A stretch of 64,000 bases of DNA from Spironucleus salmonicida. Lineage: Eukaryota; Fornicata; Diplomonadida; Hexamitidae. This document shows, piece by piece, positions 51,221-62,958 of the stretch. The notes beneath the pieces were generated by a model that saw only the letters and a program-made list of their open reading frames with translations, had not been told where the DNA came from and searched no databases. The stretch covers positions 310,001 to 374,000 of the forward strand of contig CM035318.1 of the NCBI GenBank assembly GCA_000497125.2. The letters are read 5' to 3'. Both the position numbers and the translations under genes were made by a program. The number at the start of each line of letters is the position of its first letter. Within the stretch, counting starts at the first letter, position 1.

Positions 51221-52399
51221 ATGTCAGCATTACCTATACCAAAACGACCTATTTTGATGCTAACAACCCATATAGCTAAAACATATAATTAAATTCTTTT
51301 AAATAGCTAGTAAAAGCAATAGTAATCACATTCATCATCTGCTGATGAGAAGGGGTACTTTATTGCTTATGAGAATTAATAAATTAATAACTATTTAGTT
51401 AAAAAAGCTTTAGGATAAGGCTCATTTGGGCGTGTTATGTTAGTTGAGGCAAAAGATAAAAATCTTTACGCTTTAAAAATTTGTCGTTGTTAAGATTACT
51501 TTACCACAGCCATGCGTACTGAAATATCTCTGCTAAAGATGATAAAATAAAAATGTCCTGAACTCACTGTATCTTTTGTAGAAGACTTTGACATAGGTAA
51601 ACATGTTGGTTATGTTATGGAGTATATGGATATGACACTTTATTAAAGGCTAAAAAATACAAGAGGTAAAGGATTTTCACTTAATGAAATTCAACATTTA
51701 ACAAAGTAGTTTGCAAATTGGTTGATTTAACTTGAAGAACTTAATGTTGTTCACACAGATATGAAGCCAGAAAATATGGTTATGAATGCTAATGATCTAG
51801 ATATGAAACTAATAGATTTTGGAAGCGCAATTTTGTTAGAAGAAGGGTCAAGACCATCATATATTTAATCTAGATTTTATAGAGCTCCTGAAATTCTTCT
51901 AGGAGTGTCTTATAATAACAAACTAGATTCATGGAGCTTAGGGGCCTTACTTGTTGAGCTTTACACTACTTATGTAATGTTCCCTGCAAAATCATCACCA
52001 ATGCTATGCAAAACTTACATCTCCCTCTTAGGTCTTCCAGATGAAAAATTTATTCTTTACCAAGATGATTGGAACAACAATTGTATTCGTCATAAAGTAG
52101 AACGATACTTCATTATTGCAGACTAAGCATACTATACAAAACATTAGCTTATCCTTTAGAATTTAAACATACCACAAAATTCGCTTTTTTATCCTACAGA
52201 AGAAGTCCTTTTTGTAGAAGACCGCCCACAATGTCAGCTACGAGATCTATAAGAAATTATCCAAAAAGGCCATCATCAATCAGAATCAACAACTGTGCTT
52301 GAATCTTTCATTGAGCTTATTCAAAATATGCTAGTATATGATTCAGCAGCTCGATGGAGCGGAAAAGAAATATTGGAAAGCAAATTTTTGAATGACTGA
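51221..52399 (+). CDS. DYRK-family protein kinase, 392 aa
   Basis: The kinase domain starts near residue 65. Gly loop L-G-Q-G-S-F-G-R-V; ATP-binding Lys in A-L-K-I; catalytic loop V-H-T-D-M-K-P-E-N; D-F-G-S-A; and activation segment S-R-F-Y-R-A-P-E-I-L-L-G, whose S-R-F/x-Y-R-A-P-E form marks the DYRK/PRPK/CLK group. An aspartate and W-S-L-G follow. A ~60-residue low-complexity head precedes it. The final lobe is intact, so it should be active. It probably phosphorylates cytoplasmic or nuclear Ser/Thr substrates; specific targets cannot be inferred. The ATG at 51221 is preceded by CCTTCCTAAT. Confidence 0.88.
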
Positions 52400-52428
52400 T
52401 ATAAACTACATTAAAGTGATTAATTTAG

Positions 52429-53121
52429 TCAAATCACATCGACTACTTCCTTGAAGTCACAAATTTATAGCTCTGATAGACATTAATCAAAATGGTTAAA
52501 AACAAGAGCTGATACATAGCCACTGAACCATCTAAGAATGCATACTGCTCTTGAACTGTTTTGCGCCAAAAATTGTTCCGACTTATTATTTCTTTTTATT
52601 CTTTTAAGTACTTCTATTTTAGATTGCTATAGGGTTGTGAGATCAACTAAATTTTTATCGATAATACTGAAATCTCCTGTCTGTTAAATAAAAGCCTAAA
52701 TTACTATCATGTTGAAATTATTCATTTTAAATAACGTAGCAGGAGCCGCCCTACGATAATTAATAAAATCTGATATAGTAGTATGATTAATTTAAAGATT
52801 TAGAGTTTTATCCGGTAAAAAATGTAATATGTTAAACGGTTCAATTTAAAGCTTCTATATTTAAAGAATTTTCTTGAAATTTGAAAGTTCACTATTAATT
52901 TGATATTTTATTTACTCGAGTTAATCTGCAATTTCTAGCTTTGTGAATAATTTATGTTTTAACTCTATTAACGATCCCTGTGAATAATCGATTTCCATAT
53001 TAAAATGACTGAATATTTTGCCAATAAATTCAAATATTTATCTAGATGCTCTGTTCTGCTGTTATATTTGTTCGGTTAGAGTGAGATTTAAGTCTGCTAA
53101 TTTGGAAATGTGATTTTTCAT
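52429..53121 (-). CDS. hypothetical coiled-coil protein, 230 aa
   Basis: The frame starts MKNHISKLADLNLTLTEQI. Residues 1-110 form probable coiled coil. A central part reads I-S-D-F-I-N-Y-R-R-A-A-P-A, and the end has S-S-R-A-V-C-I-L-R-W-F-S-G-Y-V. That last stretch faintly recalls the dynein stalk segment S-K-A-C-x3-C-x-W-V-x-A, but the protein is far too short to be a dynein heavy chain. Family unresolved. Its stop is 29 bp from that of the converging DYRK kinase. Confidence 0.68.
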
Positions 53122-53271
53122 TTTTCGAATTAAGGTAGATCAATATATTATATATTAATTGTTTATATTTTTCAAGATATTATTACTAATGTAGTCTGAA
53201 TTTCGATTATATTTGTTAATTCGTTTTATTTATTTTTAAAATATAATATACACAGTGTTCTATATCACTTA

Positions 53272-53279
53272 CCACTCCA
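53272..53279 (+). promoter_or_regulatory. CCACTCCA initiator-like motif
   Basis: An exact octamer ending only 3 nt before the ATG at 53283. Confidence 0.5.
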
Positions 53280-53282
53280 AAA

Positions 53283-53861
53283 ATGATTATCAAGCCAATT
53301 AATCCAGCAGACTGTCTTCCTGAGCTCTAAGTTAACATCCCCTAGCAGTTCATAAACAACCAACATCAGTAATACCCCGAATTCTTTACGGATTTCTTTA
53401 AAACATCAGGTCACGATTTGTCATCTTTCCCTCAAGATTGCCGTGCAGATACCCTGCTGAAAATGCATTTTCCAGGCTAAATCGGAGCCCCAGAAGAGCG
53501 TTTTGTGCAGCTGCTGAATTTTGCAACAAATTTCTACAAGGAACTGATCCAATCAACGCAGAAGATGGGTGAAACGACAAACAAGCATTTTCACTTTTTG
53601 CTGGGTACGGCCCACGCCAAGCAGCTCAGATACACGATCGCCAACGATCCCGAAGCCAGAATGCGCATGCTCGAATTTGGAGCAGAAACTTTGCGTTATT
53701 TGGGAAGCGACTTCAGTGAATTTGAAGCGAAAATTCAAATTGTGCACTAAATTGCAGTTCATGTCGCAATTTTGAGAAGTGAAATGACCGAGTTTCAGGA
53801 CTTCTAGGATTTTGATGAAGCAGACCCGTTTGTGAGACTCTTTGCGGTTTGCCAGGAATGA
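53283..53861 (+). CDS. hypothetical helical protein, 192 aa
   Basis: The frame starts MIIKPINPADCLPELQVNI. After a ~60-residue leader the protein is a run of amphipathic helices (FVQLLNFATNFYKELI ... LRYTIANDPEARMRMLEFGAE). The gene is GC-richer than its flanks, with CAG/CAA for most Gln. No family was recognised; an all-helical domain is likely. Confidence 0.75.
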
Positions 53862-53964
53862 TGGTATAATTTCTCATATATTGTATTATATGATAAGCAT
53901 TAGATCGGGTGAAACTGATTTACAGTTAAAATAATATTATATATTAATATTAAATATTTGAGAA

Positions 53965-54768
53965 ATGTAGAATTTTTTGAAGCTACATTTAAGGCCTGTC
54001 TTCATTAATGGAAGCTACTACAGGACACCATTAACCGCGTTGAATGTATCTATTCCAGATGATATGTTCACGATTTAAATTAATTGTGTTACGTTTCCAT
54101 ACTTTTCTCTATCAAATGCAGAGCTGATTGTTATAAAGGCAGGAATTTCGGTCTAACAATATAGATTACAAGCTATAAATCTCATTCACCTCATTATTAC
54201 GAATTATCCTTCGTACAGCTCGGTTTTTTATGAGGATTTTTAATCGCTAACTGATAATTTTTAGCTTTTGCAGTCAAGTGAAAAACGTTAGCTGCTTCGC
54301 ACTGTTAATTCCACTTAAGACTATTTCTATACTTCTGAAATTCTATTATAAATTTAACTTAATTAGCTATTACTTTTTCCAGAAGAACTATATTTCTTAG
54401 CCCTATATTACTCAAAAACTCCATTCGATCCATTGAAATTGATTAATATTTTGTGCGCGTTACTACCTCTTAAAGGAATATCTTAGATCTTAGAGATAGC
54501 ATTTTTAGACGAATAATTTCGAATTAAATTTGACGATTATCCTGAGCTATTTACTGAAATTGATGTATTTTAAGGGTTAGAAACTTGCCCCAAATATATA
54601 GCTTATTAGAAAAATAAAAAAGAAAATATATCAGTTAAGGTTGCTGCTCGGTTGGGAGAAGAAGTAAATGACATCTTTTTGGATATTTTGAGGAATGCTG
54701 ATGATGAGGGTGCAGAGATGGCGGATAAGCTATAGTCTGGGGAATATATAGATTTTGATGATATTTGA
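53965..54768 (+). CDS. hypothetical protein, 267 aa
   Basis: The frame starts MQNFLKLHLRPVFINGSYY. A mixed alpha/beta N-terminal half is followed by a helical part (FDPLKLINILCALLPLKGI) and an acidic C-terminus (Y-I-D-F-D-D-I). Only two or three Cys. No family was recognised. It follows the preceding gene by 103 bp on the same strand. Confidence 0.72.
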
Positions 54769-54813
54769 TAAATTTTCTTAAAATTAGATAATTGTGATTA
54801 TTTAGGATTATAA

Positions 54814-55244
54814 ATGCAGTGTAAATATGAATAAGATTCTATATAAGTAAATTGTGCACTGTATGAATAAAAGTTATATAAACGTTGTGCATATAGGGCT
54901 ACAATGCTTGATAGTAAATGGGTAGTTAAATCCACGAGCTTAGATCAATCTGCTGATGGTTATTTTTGTGATAAAAAATTATAGGTGTGTATTGTATGTA
55001 TAAGTATAGATTGCTATAAGTGCACTTTAAACTAAAGCTGTTTGGGTTACAGTATTGATAAAAATATAAAGGTTGTTAAGAAGAATATCTTTAGAACTAT
55101 GCTAGAGCTTGTTAAAATTGGGATCAAGAATACGATGTGGTCCATGAGAATCCATTCGTATGTGAGAAAATATAGGAAGCAACTTAATTAATGTAACCAT
55201 TTTATATTGCTGGTTGTGTTGTTGCGCTTCTTGTAGCTTTATGA
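54814..55244 (+). pseudogene. cysteine-rich membrane protein, apparently frame-disrupted
   Basis: From the ATG at 54814 about 90 codons read as a Cys-rich protein (C-D-K-K-L-Q-V-C-I-V-C ... C-Y-K-C-T-L-N-Q-S-C-L-G-Y). The following protein-like stretch lies in another frame: E-E-Y-L-Q-N-Y-A-R-A-C-Q-N-W-D, then a hydrophobic end P-F-Y-I-A-G-C-V-V-A-L-L-V-A-L and TGA at 55242-55244. The first frame itself stays open to 55458 but turns into low-quality sequence. Cys-rich ectodomain plus C-terminal anchor resembles the surface CRMP/VSP-type proteins of diplomonads. It is a frameshifted gene, a spliced one, or a sequencing error. Confidence 0.45.
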
Positions 55245-57131
55245 TAATAAGTTATTTACTGTATTATTATACTCACTTATCTTAAAAATACTATGCGTAG
55301 TATAATCTATATACTAAGTGTAATTATAAATTATATATTGTATTCTTATATCTCTAAAGAAAAATATTACTATAATAGTAATTTACTATAAATTAACAAA
55401 CACTTAACAATTTTTAAATAAAATATCGACATATGGAAATTTATACTCTAGTGCTTGAAAAATAGGGTAGTTTTACATAATTAAATAATGAGTATTCCAT
55501 ATTAGGATACTATTGCTTAAGTTTAATTATAATTGTTAGAATTTTATTGTTAAAATTAAAATGTTACAGTTATCAGGTTATATAATTATTAATTCTATAA
55601 ATCAAATATCATCATTCTTAGAAAGTGTTCTTTCATATGCATAGAATTATATCTAGGAAGTATAGAAATGATAAAAACAAAAATTGGTAGAATAGCCATT
55701 CCTACAGGAGATATATGTGAGTAAAAATATATTAAGTTCTCATGTGTTATTCAAAAAAGTTCTACATAACTTAATCTGCTAAGTCTCCATTTATATTATA
55801 AAGATGCAGTACTTTTGTGATTTATCCCGTAAAATCTCTTGCTATTGTCTTCCCTCCTATGAAATGCTATTATTAATTAGTACAATTGATGTATTATAAA
55901 TTTATGTTGGTTAATATTCTTCTCTAAAATTTATAATATCATTCTACTAATTCTATAGATTATTATAATATTTTACTTTAAATTGTATTTTCCAGCTATA
56001 GTTAAGTAGCATATAGTGTTTTAACTTAGAAAAATAATCCTAACAACTTTCCGTAAACTATGATTCCTTAGTCATTAAAATATATAGAATTAAATAAATT
56101 TACTTGATATATTATTATTTGATTACAAATTTGGAAGTAGAATGTCATTTATCTTAAGGAAAAAGTAATTTAATATTACTCATTTGGAATTTCAATGCAA
56201 TTTAATTTATCCGTTGTTAATTTACATACTATATTTCCATTATTTTCAAATAAGTTCTTATTAATTTATCCAAAAATATATCTAAAATCATCTTTTACCA
56301 CAATTTTAATGCTAAATATAGTACAATTGAAATTTAAATCTTTAATAAACTTTTATAGTTCAAGTTTATTTGGTCGAAAATTTAGCGAAATATGTGTTAT
56401 ACATACGGAGGCACTTAGTTAAGTAAAATTTATCGTTAGTTTACAATTAAGATATCAATTGTGGTGTAACTTAATGATACACGTATTTATTATTATTTTC
56501 AATTTTATTAATGTAGCCATATCTATGAATGCAATTTTATATTCAGCTATAAAACAATAAGATGTTGAGTCAACATCAAATTAAACCATTTCATTCTTGA
56601 ATTAAATTATATATTTGATAAAGTATGACTTTGGTTGCATATAAAAGGAGTTGCAATGTTTATATCTGATGAAATTTAATTGAACAAAAAAATTGTATCT
56701 AATTAACATATGAACATGTTAAAGAGTTATAATTAGCTTATGCAGATAAATACTTTAATTATTTCTTTAATCATTTCAAGATAAGTAAAAGTAATAGCGA
56801 ACATCATAATTAGAGCAGGTTACAATGTATAATTAAAATCCTCTTTATTGGATTGTATATCTAAAAATAAATTTAAAATATTGATATAAATAGGTATTTA
56901 TGATGTATAATTTGAGCACAAGAATTTACAGACTTTATTAAAATTATTTACAATTATTCTAGTACTAAAATATCGCTCTTCAACATTTAAAGATCATATA
57001 GTTAAAATAATATTAAATTATTTGAGAATTAACTATACTTTAAAAATATGTAGTATAAATAAATAATCAACACAGATGAATCGTTAAGTAACATTTAAAT
57101 ATCAACATTTTTAAAAGAAAACCTACCATTT
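55245..57131. other. AT-rich region with decayed minus-strand coding fragments
   Basis: No intact gene. On the minus strand, protein-like pieces appear in different frames: near 55,780-55,990 (F-I-G-G-K-T-I-A-R-D-F-T-G-Q-I), near 55,590-55,770 (S-P-V-G-M-A-I-L-P-I-F-V-F-I-I) and near 56,460-56,640 (M-V-Q-F-D-V-D-S-T-S-Y-C-F-I). They look like remains of one or more host genes, perhaps beta-propeller-like. A plus-strand ORF at 56195-56683 overlaps them; I could not choose between strands. Confidence 0.35.
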
Positions 57132-57722
57132 TCACTAATTTTCATTAGCTTACATTTATTTTTTTACTCCATTCATTTTAATCAATACCTTCAATCCTTC
57201 TTCAACCTAAACTGGCTAATTGTCATACTCCATTAAATCCTCTTTAAAATGACTTATAATTTGTTTTTTATTTCGTATTTACTATTTTTTGTTTCCTATT
57301 TCACATGTGAATTAAGTTAAAATTTATGTAAATATTATAATTTACTATTGGATCTAATTTAAAATTGATTTTTCATTTTAATTAAATAGTTTAAGCTACT
57401 AAATCTCATCTTATAATGTTGATATAGTTTCTTCATTTTTAAGCTTTAAGGACTCGTTCTAGAGCCAAAATTTTTACTTACTAGTAGCTTTAAGACTATC
57501 AATCTCTGTAGTATTCGCTTCTATTTTTGATTTTAATATTTCTTATTCATCCTAGGCATTTTTCAGGATTTAAAGTGGTGTTTGATACTCTATTTCTTCA
57601 CTTACCCGCTATATTTTTTCAAAAGCCGGAGATAATGGTTTTGTTTAAAGCTACTTTGACACTGGTTGAGGTGAAAAATGTCTCAGTGAGAGTGATGCAC
57701 CTAAGGATAATTCTAAGGTCAT
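57132..57722 (-). CDS. hypothetical coiled-coil protein, 196 aa
   Basis: The frame starts MTLELSLGASLSLRHFSPQ. From residue ~55 it is a continuous coiled coil (EQEILKSKIEANTTEIDSL ...). The last 30 residues are acidic, then basic. Start codons of this gene and the FG/propeller gene lie 114 bp apart in divergent orientation. Family unknown. Confidence 0.75.
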
Positions 57723-57835
57723 TTTATTAGAATGATATTAGAGTATAATATTGTAATAAAAAATAAGGAATGCATATTAATTCTAGAATAATAACTATTA
57801 TTATATTATGTTGTTACTATATTTATAAATTTTAA

Positions 57836-59428
57836 ATGTTCGGTCAAAGCACGTTCGGTTAGAAACCCACTGGAGGATTTGGATTTAATTAAACTGCGCA
57901 GCCAATATAATAAGGGTTTGGACAGCCTATTACTACAGCCTTTGGGGTCTAGTAAACAGCTTAGACCGTGTAGTAACCAGCTTTTGGTGCATAATAACAA
58001 TAGGGGTTTGGCTAAGTACAATAAGGCTTCGGTTAATAACCAGCTATGGGATAAGTTTAGTCTGCTTTTGGGTAACCTTAAACTTTTGGTTCACCTACAA
58101 CATTTAACTAATAGCCATAACAAGCCTTTGGCTAGCCTCAAGCTGCTGCTTTTGGACAATAACCATTTGGATAAACACAATAAGTAGCGTTTGGATAGAC
58201 GAATACTAATTTTGGAACTAATGCATTTGGTTAGTAGCCTGCATTCGGTGCAATGTAATAGCAACAGTAATTTTCGAACTTTAATAAGCCTTAAACTACA
58301 TATGGATAACCGGGATATGGTTAACAATAAGATAATACGATTCCGATAACTTCTGTTCCTACTTGTGTAGCTGCGAATTCAAATTTTTATGTAGCTGGAT
58401 TAGCATCAGGCGAGTTAAAAATAATTTAAAAGAATCCACAGGCGAATAATTCGACCAATGTTGGAAATCCAATTATTTCAATTGATATACTAAATGATGA
58501 GGTTATTTTAGGAACTACTACTGGTGTTATGATAGTTCATCTTTTATCTGGACAATCTAAAAAATTAACAAGCTACATTTATCCAGTTCCATGCGTTAAA
58601 TATATTAATAAAGATTATGCACTTGCTTCATTTTTATAAATCGATAGTTAAGGAAATCCAGTTAAGTAAAAACCAAAATCTGATAATTAGACTACCTAAA
58701 GCCGTTGGGCAACCCCTGCTTAACCTATATAAAACTAAGAAGCTATGACATACGAAGTTTAAGTTTTAGATCTTAGTTCAAGTCTTCCAATCGCATAAAC
58801 TAAAGGACTTCCTTGTTCTGGTTTATTCACTATAAGTAAAGAAACAAGTTAGTCGTATAGTAGTTATAATAGTTAGCAATCATTATGTAAAGTATTCGTA
58901 CCTTGTATTTATAATTATGATTCAAATGCAATTAATGTGTTTATTCTTAAGAAATAGTCTAATACAATTAGAGTGGAATCATCATCAAGCGTTAGTTTCC
59001 CTTCTAATTGTACATCATCTGGGATTAGTGCCATTGCAGCCAATACATAAGGCACGAAAGCTATGATTGCCTATGAGTGCGGAGATTTGGCAGTTTTAAG
59101 TGTTGGAGCATCAACAAGTAGTTATAGTTATCATAAATCCGCTAGTAATTCAAGCTATTTATAAAAAGTAAATTGTAGAATTAATTCATTATCATTCAAT
59201 ATTGGAACTAGTGAATTTATCGCAGGTTTATAAACTGGGGCATTTTGTACAATTAAGGATGACGGTTCACCTGTTTATATTAAGCAATATTAAGATGAGG
59301 TATCTGCAATTACTAGCTTTGAAAAAGAGATTATACTTGGGACAGGAAGTATTTAAAAGGTGTTAGAAAATAAAACAGGTTCTTTAGTCTCGTTTATATA
59401 TAATGAGGTAAATGGTAAAATACAGTGA
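57836..59428 (+). CDS. FG-repeat / beta-propeller fusion, probable nucleoporin, 530 aa
   Basis: Residues 1-~165 contain about 17 FG dipeptides in a Gln/Ala/Thr-rich, Lys-poor context (F-G-Q, A-F-G-Q, T-F-G-S), the cohesive type of nucleoporin FG domain. The Gln codons are largely TAA/TAG. From ~175 to the end are repeated strands of a small beta-propeller (V-A-A-N-S-N-F-Y-V-A-G-L-A-S-G-E-L, then I-L-G-T-T-T-G-V, A-Y-E-C-G-D-L-A-V-L-S-V-G), with spacing similar to Gle2/Rae1 propellers. FG repeats should line the pore channel and the propeller should dock to the scaffold or to mRNA-export factors. Joining them in this order in one protein is unusual. Confidence 0.78.
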
Positions 59429-59658
59429 TCCAGAATTATGTTTTATATTTTATTAAAATAAGGTTCATCATAATTAAACACTTTTACTTGATATGTTATT
59501 ATTGTGTATCTTAAAATTTATTTCAAATATTTTAGTTAACATAAGCATAGCTCTAATTAAACTATTTTATGTTATTTAGTAAAAAGAAGTATCACTGAGC
59601 CTAATAGTATCTATAATTTATTTCACAAATTAGAAACCACGCTAAATTGACTCAATAT

Positions 59659-60357
59659 TCATTCAAAACCACAGAAATCGTTTGGCCATTCATCAAGATC
59701 TCCTAAGTCAAATTCTCTTATTTCCTCATTATATACCTGCCTGACACGTTTCTATACACGCTTTCTTCTGATACCGATAACCATATCATCTTCAAAACTA
59801 TCACTTTCTATACTTTCACTTTAAGGTTCAACTATTGAATTATTTCTCATACTTACAAATTCAGCTTCCTACGACTTAACTATGCCAAACTTGTTGAAAG
59901 TCTCTTCAAATTTTGAAGTTATTTTTGGTGCTTCCTTGAACCAAAAATTAACAGTATTTCTGCAAAATTAATCTGTTGCTTCATAATGTAATCCCTCATC
60001 TTTCCATTTATTCCAAATAATTTTCCAAACACGTTAGTGGGCTCCTTCTCTTTATTTTGTATATTTCAATTGTTCTAAAATATCCTATTTTAATTTAGGT
60101 CTTACCTCATCAAGCGACCTATAAAACTGTTTTGACCAAGTGAATCTAAAAAATTTATATATTCTGTCTCTAGGGGCACCAACTGCTTTTGAAATAGATT
60201 CCCAAATTCCATGACGTTTAGATTCGTCAAGATCTCTAAAAATAAAATACGCATCTTTCACTTATGCTATATTGACTTCAGTGATTAGTGATATTATTTA
60301 TAAAAAGTTAGCCTCAAATATCTAAATTTATTGCTTTTAAAAAGTCATTGGTGGCAT
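59659..60357 (-). CDS. hypothetical, possibly DNA-binding protein, 232 aa
   Basis: The frame starts MPPMTFQKQQIQIFEANFL. Residues ~40-130 are strongly helical and basic with several Trp: G-I-W-E-S-I-S-K-A-V-G-A-P-R-D-R-I-Y-K-F-F, T-W-S-K-Q-F-Y, V-W-K-I-I-W-N-K-W-K and V-N-F-W-F-K. The Trp spacing recalls Myb/SANT-type helix-turn-helix repeats, so DNA binding is possible but unproven. The C-terminal third is acidic, then carries a basic cluster (R-R-K-R-V-Q-K-R-V-R), a candidate nuclear signal. Family not recognised. The ATG at 60355-60357 is the outermost; a second at 60346 is close. Confidence 0.72.
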
Positions 60358-60717
60358 TTTATATCAAAGGAAGGAAACAAGTGTAGACATATAATATATG
60401 GTTATAGGGTAAATATTATACTTTATAGAAGCTGCATGAAGTATATTTTTATTATATTATATAGATTACCAAATCGTAGAGTTAGATTTATTTTAATTGG
60501 TCTACAAAAAATACACATTCACGTAATATAACAATATACCTTATTTAGTATTAAAAGTAGTGTACAATAATATATTTAATAATAATTTTTCTAGTTTTTA
60601 TTAAATTAGTATATTAATTAGAGGGTAGAGTTTAATTCATTAAATGATTATTATATCCGTTAGATCCTTTAATTAATTATGAGAAAATCCTATTAAAAAC
60701 CTTATAATACATGATTT
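60358..60717. other. AT-rich intergenic stretch
   Basis: Nothing recognised. A 66-codon plus-strand frame at 60331-60531 overlaps the divergent gene start and has no protein-like features. Confidence 0.5.
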
Positions 60718-61905
60718 TCACTTCCTACCAAATTTGGCCAGAGCCTCAATAGCCAAAATGGCCTTAGGATCCGTAATTTCCTTATTTTTTCGTCTTTCCA
60801 TTAACTAATTTTTTTGTCTATAATAAGCTACAATTTTTTCGCTAACTTAAACGCGATACGCAAAGGTCTTTCCATCAATTTTAACATCCGCAACGTCCCC
60901 AATTTCCTCAAATTCGTCCCCTGCCTACCGTGCGGCCTCTTAGCAAATACACTCTGAGTCCTCTGTCTGTGTCACCGCATTAATAGATACGCTCTACCCA
61001 GGAAACATATGAACCTACATTTACTGCTGAACAGCAACCTAATTCCGCTAAACCTCGTCCATACTGAGCTACCTGCGCCCGGTTGAAGTACGCGGAATCT
61101 GCGTGATAATCGATCTGGGCTGCGGCTTCTCGCCATCGTCTATGGCCTTGCGCCAACGGTGAAATTTTGTCTCAAAGTTCTACACGTGAAATCGTGTCAG
61201 TTTTAGGAATGTGCCGGGCAGAATTCCCGTTGTATAAAGCTTCACCACCTCATCAAAATCACGTACGTGCGATTCCGGACCCTCCGTAAACTTCATAGCC
61301 GCAATGTCGATAATGGTGAATTTGTCGCCAGTTTGCAGGAAAAGCAGCCCGCCTGAGCAGCACAGGAATTCGGATTAGAGCGGTAGCGGAGGACCCTAGA
61401 TTAGCCTAGAGTCCTGGAGCTGAATTTAGCACACCGCGTGCGGTGTCCAGAGCAGCGCAGAGCGCATGAAACCGAAAATTCGGACGCCCTAAAAGACGCT
61501 TTCCGCGGCCCGAAACTGGAAATCTGGCATCCTGCCAATGAACAATTTTTCGGCCAAAACTGCTATTCCAGAGCCTATTGGTGCGATTTTTCCGTACGTG
61601 TCCTGCTCCTAAACGACTTTCAGCGGAAGCTGGCAAATTGCGATAACGCCCGTTTCGGTGAACTCGTAGAGGTGATTTAAGACTTGTCCAATGACCTTAC
61701 CGTCAATGTAGTATGTGACGTAGCGATATGCTGGCGCAAATAGGCCTTAATTAGCAATATGAGGGAAGTTGGGTAGTGGGGTTTGCGAAATTATCTCAAA
61801 GAGCTCGTTCGTTTGGAAAAGCGTGTTATCTGAGTAAAATAAGAATGAATTGAAGTAGGGGTTGCTGAATAGGCGGTATTGTGGATCGAGTACTTAGTTT
61901 TGCAT
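60718..61905 (-). CDS. hypothetical protein, 395 aa, GC-rich gene
   Basis: The frame starts MQNQVLDPQYRLFSNPYFN. Residues ~1-250 alternate strands (V-T-Y-Y-I-D-G-K-V-I-G-Q-V; G-S-G-I-A-V-L-A-E-K; F-T-I-I-D-I-A), suggesting a small propeller-like or sandwich fold. Residues 250-395 are helical, basic and Gln-rich with a predicted coiled coil. The gene is among the most GC-rich in the window, with many CAG codons. No family was recognised. Confidence 0.78.
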
Positions 61906-61967
61906 TATTTAGAAGTGATTATTTAACGAATATGTATTTAAGTATATAATAATTATTATAAATTATT

Positions 61968-62882
61968 TCACTTGTATTTAGCAAATGTCTCTGTAATTTC
62001 AAGAATATCATAGTTATTTGCAAATGCTTCAATTTCAAATCTTAATTTATACGAAAAATTAGGAAATTCAATATAATTTTCTTATTTCTGAGGCTATAAT
62101 GCTATAACTGGTGATTTCACAAGTTGCTTTACATTTATATTGAGAGTAGGCACACTAGATGAAATAGATTTTTACTAGTTGCCTAGTAATTCAGAGTAAT
62201 TAACATTATCATTTTTAATTTCTTTAGGAAATATTAAGAGTCGTTCTTAAAATTATGGATTTGATGCAAGAAAAGGATCTATAATTGGTTACTGAATTTA
62301 AGACTATTATTAAGTTGTCTAGAAGTTTCCTTATGACGGCCCAAATATCTGTTTTTATTATGGATTTTAATTTTATCCAAAAATACTTTATTATTGTTAG
62401 GGTTATTGCTAAACAACATTATTTTATGGTAAGCTCCATGTACTACCTAATTAATTCTTCTATAAAGCTTGTTAAACTAAGTAGTCATTCAAGGAAAGAC
62501 CACTCTAGTTATAAACATTTACTGTCATTTTTATTATTTTAATTATATTAATAATATATGATAAACAAATTAATTTTACTTTTTTAATTTTCATCGCCTA
62601 AATGTCACTTTCTATAATTGCCACACGTTTCTCCAAATGTTTAGACAGTTTTGATATTCTTACTTCAGCTTTTTCTAAAATTTCGCTTTGATACTATATT
62701 TACTGCATAATAATATTAAAAACAGTTTCTTGTTTCTAATTCTGCTATTCAAATTTTATATTTAGGGTTTACATTTAATTAATAAAGGGTTCAAGTTAGA
62801 CTTAGTCTTAGTTTTTGTTTATACTTCTAAATTGAACTTCTGGCTACTAAGAAAATTGCACTTTTTGTGAGAAGGGGTTCAT
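61968..62882 (-). CDS. FG-motif-containing Gln-rich protein, 304 aa
   Basis: One TGA-free frame starts MNPFSQKVQFSQQPEVQF. Residues ~1-110 form a coiled coil (I-L-E-K-A-E-V-R-I-S-K-L-S-K-H-L-E-K). A stretch near 110-120 is low-quality, so the gene might instead begin at the inner Met at 62526-62528. The C-terminal part is Gln/Asn-rich with F-G motifs (S-I-F-G-Q-N, Q-I-F-G-P-S) and N-P-F near the start. This recalls minor FG nucleoporins. Only two FG dipeptides are present, so the nucleoporin call is weak. Confidence 0.5.
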
Positions 62883-62958
62883 TTACTTACATTCGTATTT
62901 AAAATTATAGCATTAATTTATATTAATTAATATATATTTAATTTTCATTCCCGCATTA

